Assembly: GCA_001790315.1 (NCBI GenBank)
Contig: MGCE01000185.1
Location: 3,358-18,158 of the forward strand
DNA from: Candidatus Rokubacteria bacterium RIFCSPLOWO2_02_FULL_72_37
GTDB taxonomy: Bacteria; Methylomirabilota; Methylomirabilia; Rokubacteriales; CSP1-6
DNA length: 14,801 nt
Direction of reading: 5' to 3'
Shown here: one piece after another, positions 13,869-14,801 of the stretch
How positions within the stretch are numbered: the stretch's first letter is position 1
Layout: each line of letters starts with the position of its first letter
Notes under the pieces: generated by a model
The model's database searches: none
Seen by the model: the letters and a program-made list of their open reading frames with translations, nothing else
What the model was told of the DNA's origin: nothing
Made by a program: the position numbers and the translations under genes

Positions 13869-14776
13869 CGACGCGCGTCGGGCCGCCCGGCGCGCTCGCC
13901 GGATGGCTCGAGGAGCGCCGGAGCGCCCTGGGGGAGCTCAGGCGTCTCGCCAGGATCTTCGCGCGGAGCGCCTCGTCGCTGGTGGGGCTCGGCCTCGTGG
14001 CGGCGTTCCTCGTCGTCGCGGCGGCGGGGCCGTGGATCGTCCCGTATCCGGAGGACGCCCGCGGCGCCGTCCACCTCGAGCGGAAGCTCGAGCCGCCGAG
14101 CGCGGCGCACTGGTTCGGCACCGACGAAGTCGGCACCGATGTCTACACGCGCGTGATTCTCGGGGCGCGGGTCTCGCTCCAGATCGGGCTCATCATCACG
14201 CTCGTGGCGGCGCTCGTCGGGGTGCCGCTCGGCGTCGTCGCCGGGTACGCGGGAGGCGCGCTCGGCGAGGTCATCATGCGCGTGACGGACGTCTTCCTGT
14301 CGGTCCCTGCGCTGATGTTGGCCCTCGCGGTGGTCGGCGCGCTCGGGCCGGGGATCGTCAACGCGATGATCGCCCTGTCGCTCGTCTGGTGGCCCGGCTA
14401 CGTGCGACTGGTCCAGGGCAAGGCGCTGGCGCTCAAGGGGGAGGCGTTCGTCGAGGCGGCGCGCGCGGTCGGGACCGGTCGATGCCGGATCGTCTTCGCC
14501 CACGTCCTGCCGAACTGCGTGTCACCGATCGTGGTGAAAGGCAGCATGGACATGGGCACCGCGATCCTCGCCGCCGCGGGACTCGGATTCATCGGCCTGG
14601 GGGCCCAACCGCCCTACCCGGAATGGGGAGCGATGATCAGCCACGGGCGCAACTACCTGCCGACCTGGTGGTGGTACTCGACGTTCCCCGGCGTCTTCAT
14701 CTACCTGACCGTGCTCGGCTTCAACCTCCTCGGCGACGGTCTGCGCGACATCCTCGACCCGAAGAGCCGCGTTTGA
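13865..14776 (+). CDS. ABC transporter permease, DppC-like
   Basis: This 303-residue DppC/OppC-type permease starts with GTG at 13865, overlapping the DppB-like TGA as GTGA. A cytoplasmic N-terminus is followed by a first helix at about 37-58, then the family signature HWFGTDEVGTDVYTRVILGAR (82-102 region), further helices near 104-130, 145-162 and 165-180, the coupling loop EAARAVGTGRCRIVFAHVLP (197-216), and GFIGLGAQPPYPEWGAMI (241-258) with a C-terminal helix ending DGLRDILDPKSRV. It should pair with the DppB-like subunit. The matching ATPase subunits are not in the window and would be expected just to the right. Confidence 0.95.
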   Translation: MTTRVGPPGALAGWLEERRSALGELRRLARIFARSASSLVGLGLVAAFLVVAAAGPWIVPYPEDARGAVHLERKLEPPSAAHWFGTDEVGTDVYTRVILGARVSLQIGLIITLVAALVGVPLGVVAGYAGGALGEVIMRVTDVFLSVPALMLALAVVGALGPGIVNAMIALSLVWWPGYVRLVQGKALALKGEAFVEAARAVGTGRCRIVFAHVLPNCVSPIVVKGSMDMGTAILAAAGLGFIGLGAQPPYPEWGAMISHGRNYLPTWWWYSTFPGVFIYLTVLGFNLLGDGLRDILDPKSRV

Positions 14777-14780
14777 GAAC

Positions 14781-14801
14781 ATGGGGGGCCTCGACGGGCC
14801 C
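14781..14801 (+). CDS. Possible start of the next gene (7 codons visible)
   Basis: An ATG 4 nt after the DppC-like stop opens MGGLDGP before the window ends. Position suggests the expected ABC ATPase or another operon member, but the seven residues identify nothing and no good ribosome site is visible. The true next start could be beyond the edge. Confidence 0.2.

Overview
The window is very GC-rich, with strong G/C bias at third codon positions, and is densely coding; the largest intergenic gap is 120 bp. There are no rRNA, tRNA, CRISPR, phage or transposase genes. The mix of uptake transporters, amide and hydantoin enzymes and an acyl-CoA dehydrogenase suggests a free-living, soil-type heterotroph. 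Candidatus Rokubacteria/Methylomirabilota or a high-GC proteobacterium would fit, but this is an impression, not a phylogenetic result.

Region 1 (1-5313, minus strand) is a six-gene operon read right to left. It encodes a TrpB-like PLP enzyme, a Tat-exported NMT1/TauA-type binding protein, a SsuC/TauC-type permease, its ATPase, a nitrilase/amidase-fold protein, and the start of a possible enolase-superfamily protein that runs off the left edge. Most junctions are 4-bp stop/start overlaps (GTGA, ATGA, TTGA). A convincing promoter (TTGACA-18-TAGAGT) lies upstream. The nitrilase-like protein has Ala where the family's catalytic Cys should be.

Region 2 (5434-8424, plus strand) is a divergent two-gene operon: a DUF993 (DHDPS-like aldolase fold) protein and a roughly 600-residue DmdC/AidB-type acyl-CoA dehydrogenase.

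Region 3 (8438-11186, minus strand) holds a DUF917 gene followed by a HyuA-type hydantoinase/oxoprolinase gene. It converges on region 2 with 13 bp between the stops.

Region 4 (11252-14776, plus strand) is divergent from region 3. It encodes a dipeptide/nickel-type ABC binding protein and the two permeases DppB-like and DppC-like; the first bases of a possible next gene touch the right edge. Regions 3 and 4 together look like an uptake-plus-ring-opening module for a cyclic amide or similar nitrogen compound.

The least expected signal is a short interspersed repeat of about 43 bp, with core CGGGGGCCGCGAGGCCGGC, then 7 variable bases, then GTGGGTGGCC. Three complete copies and one truncated copy are present, all in one orientation. 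Two sit in tandem inside the hydantoinase reading frame, adding about 20-25 residues. One forms that protein's N-terminus at the DUF917 junction. One sits between the permease and ATPase genes of region 1, where it is bridged by a 23-codon mini-ORF that keeps stop/start coupling at both ends.
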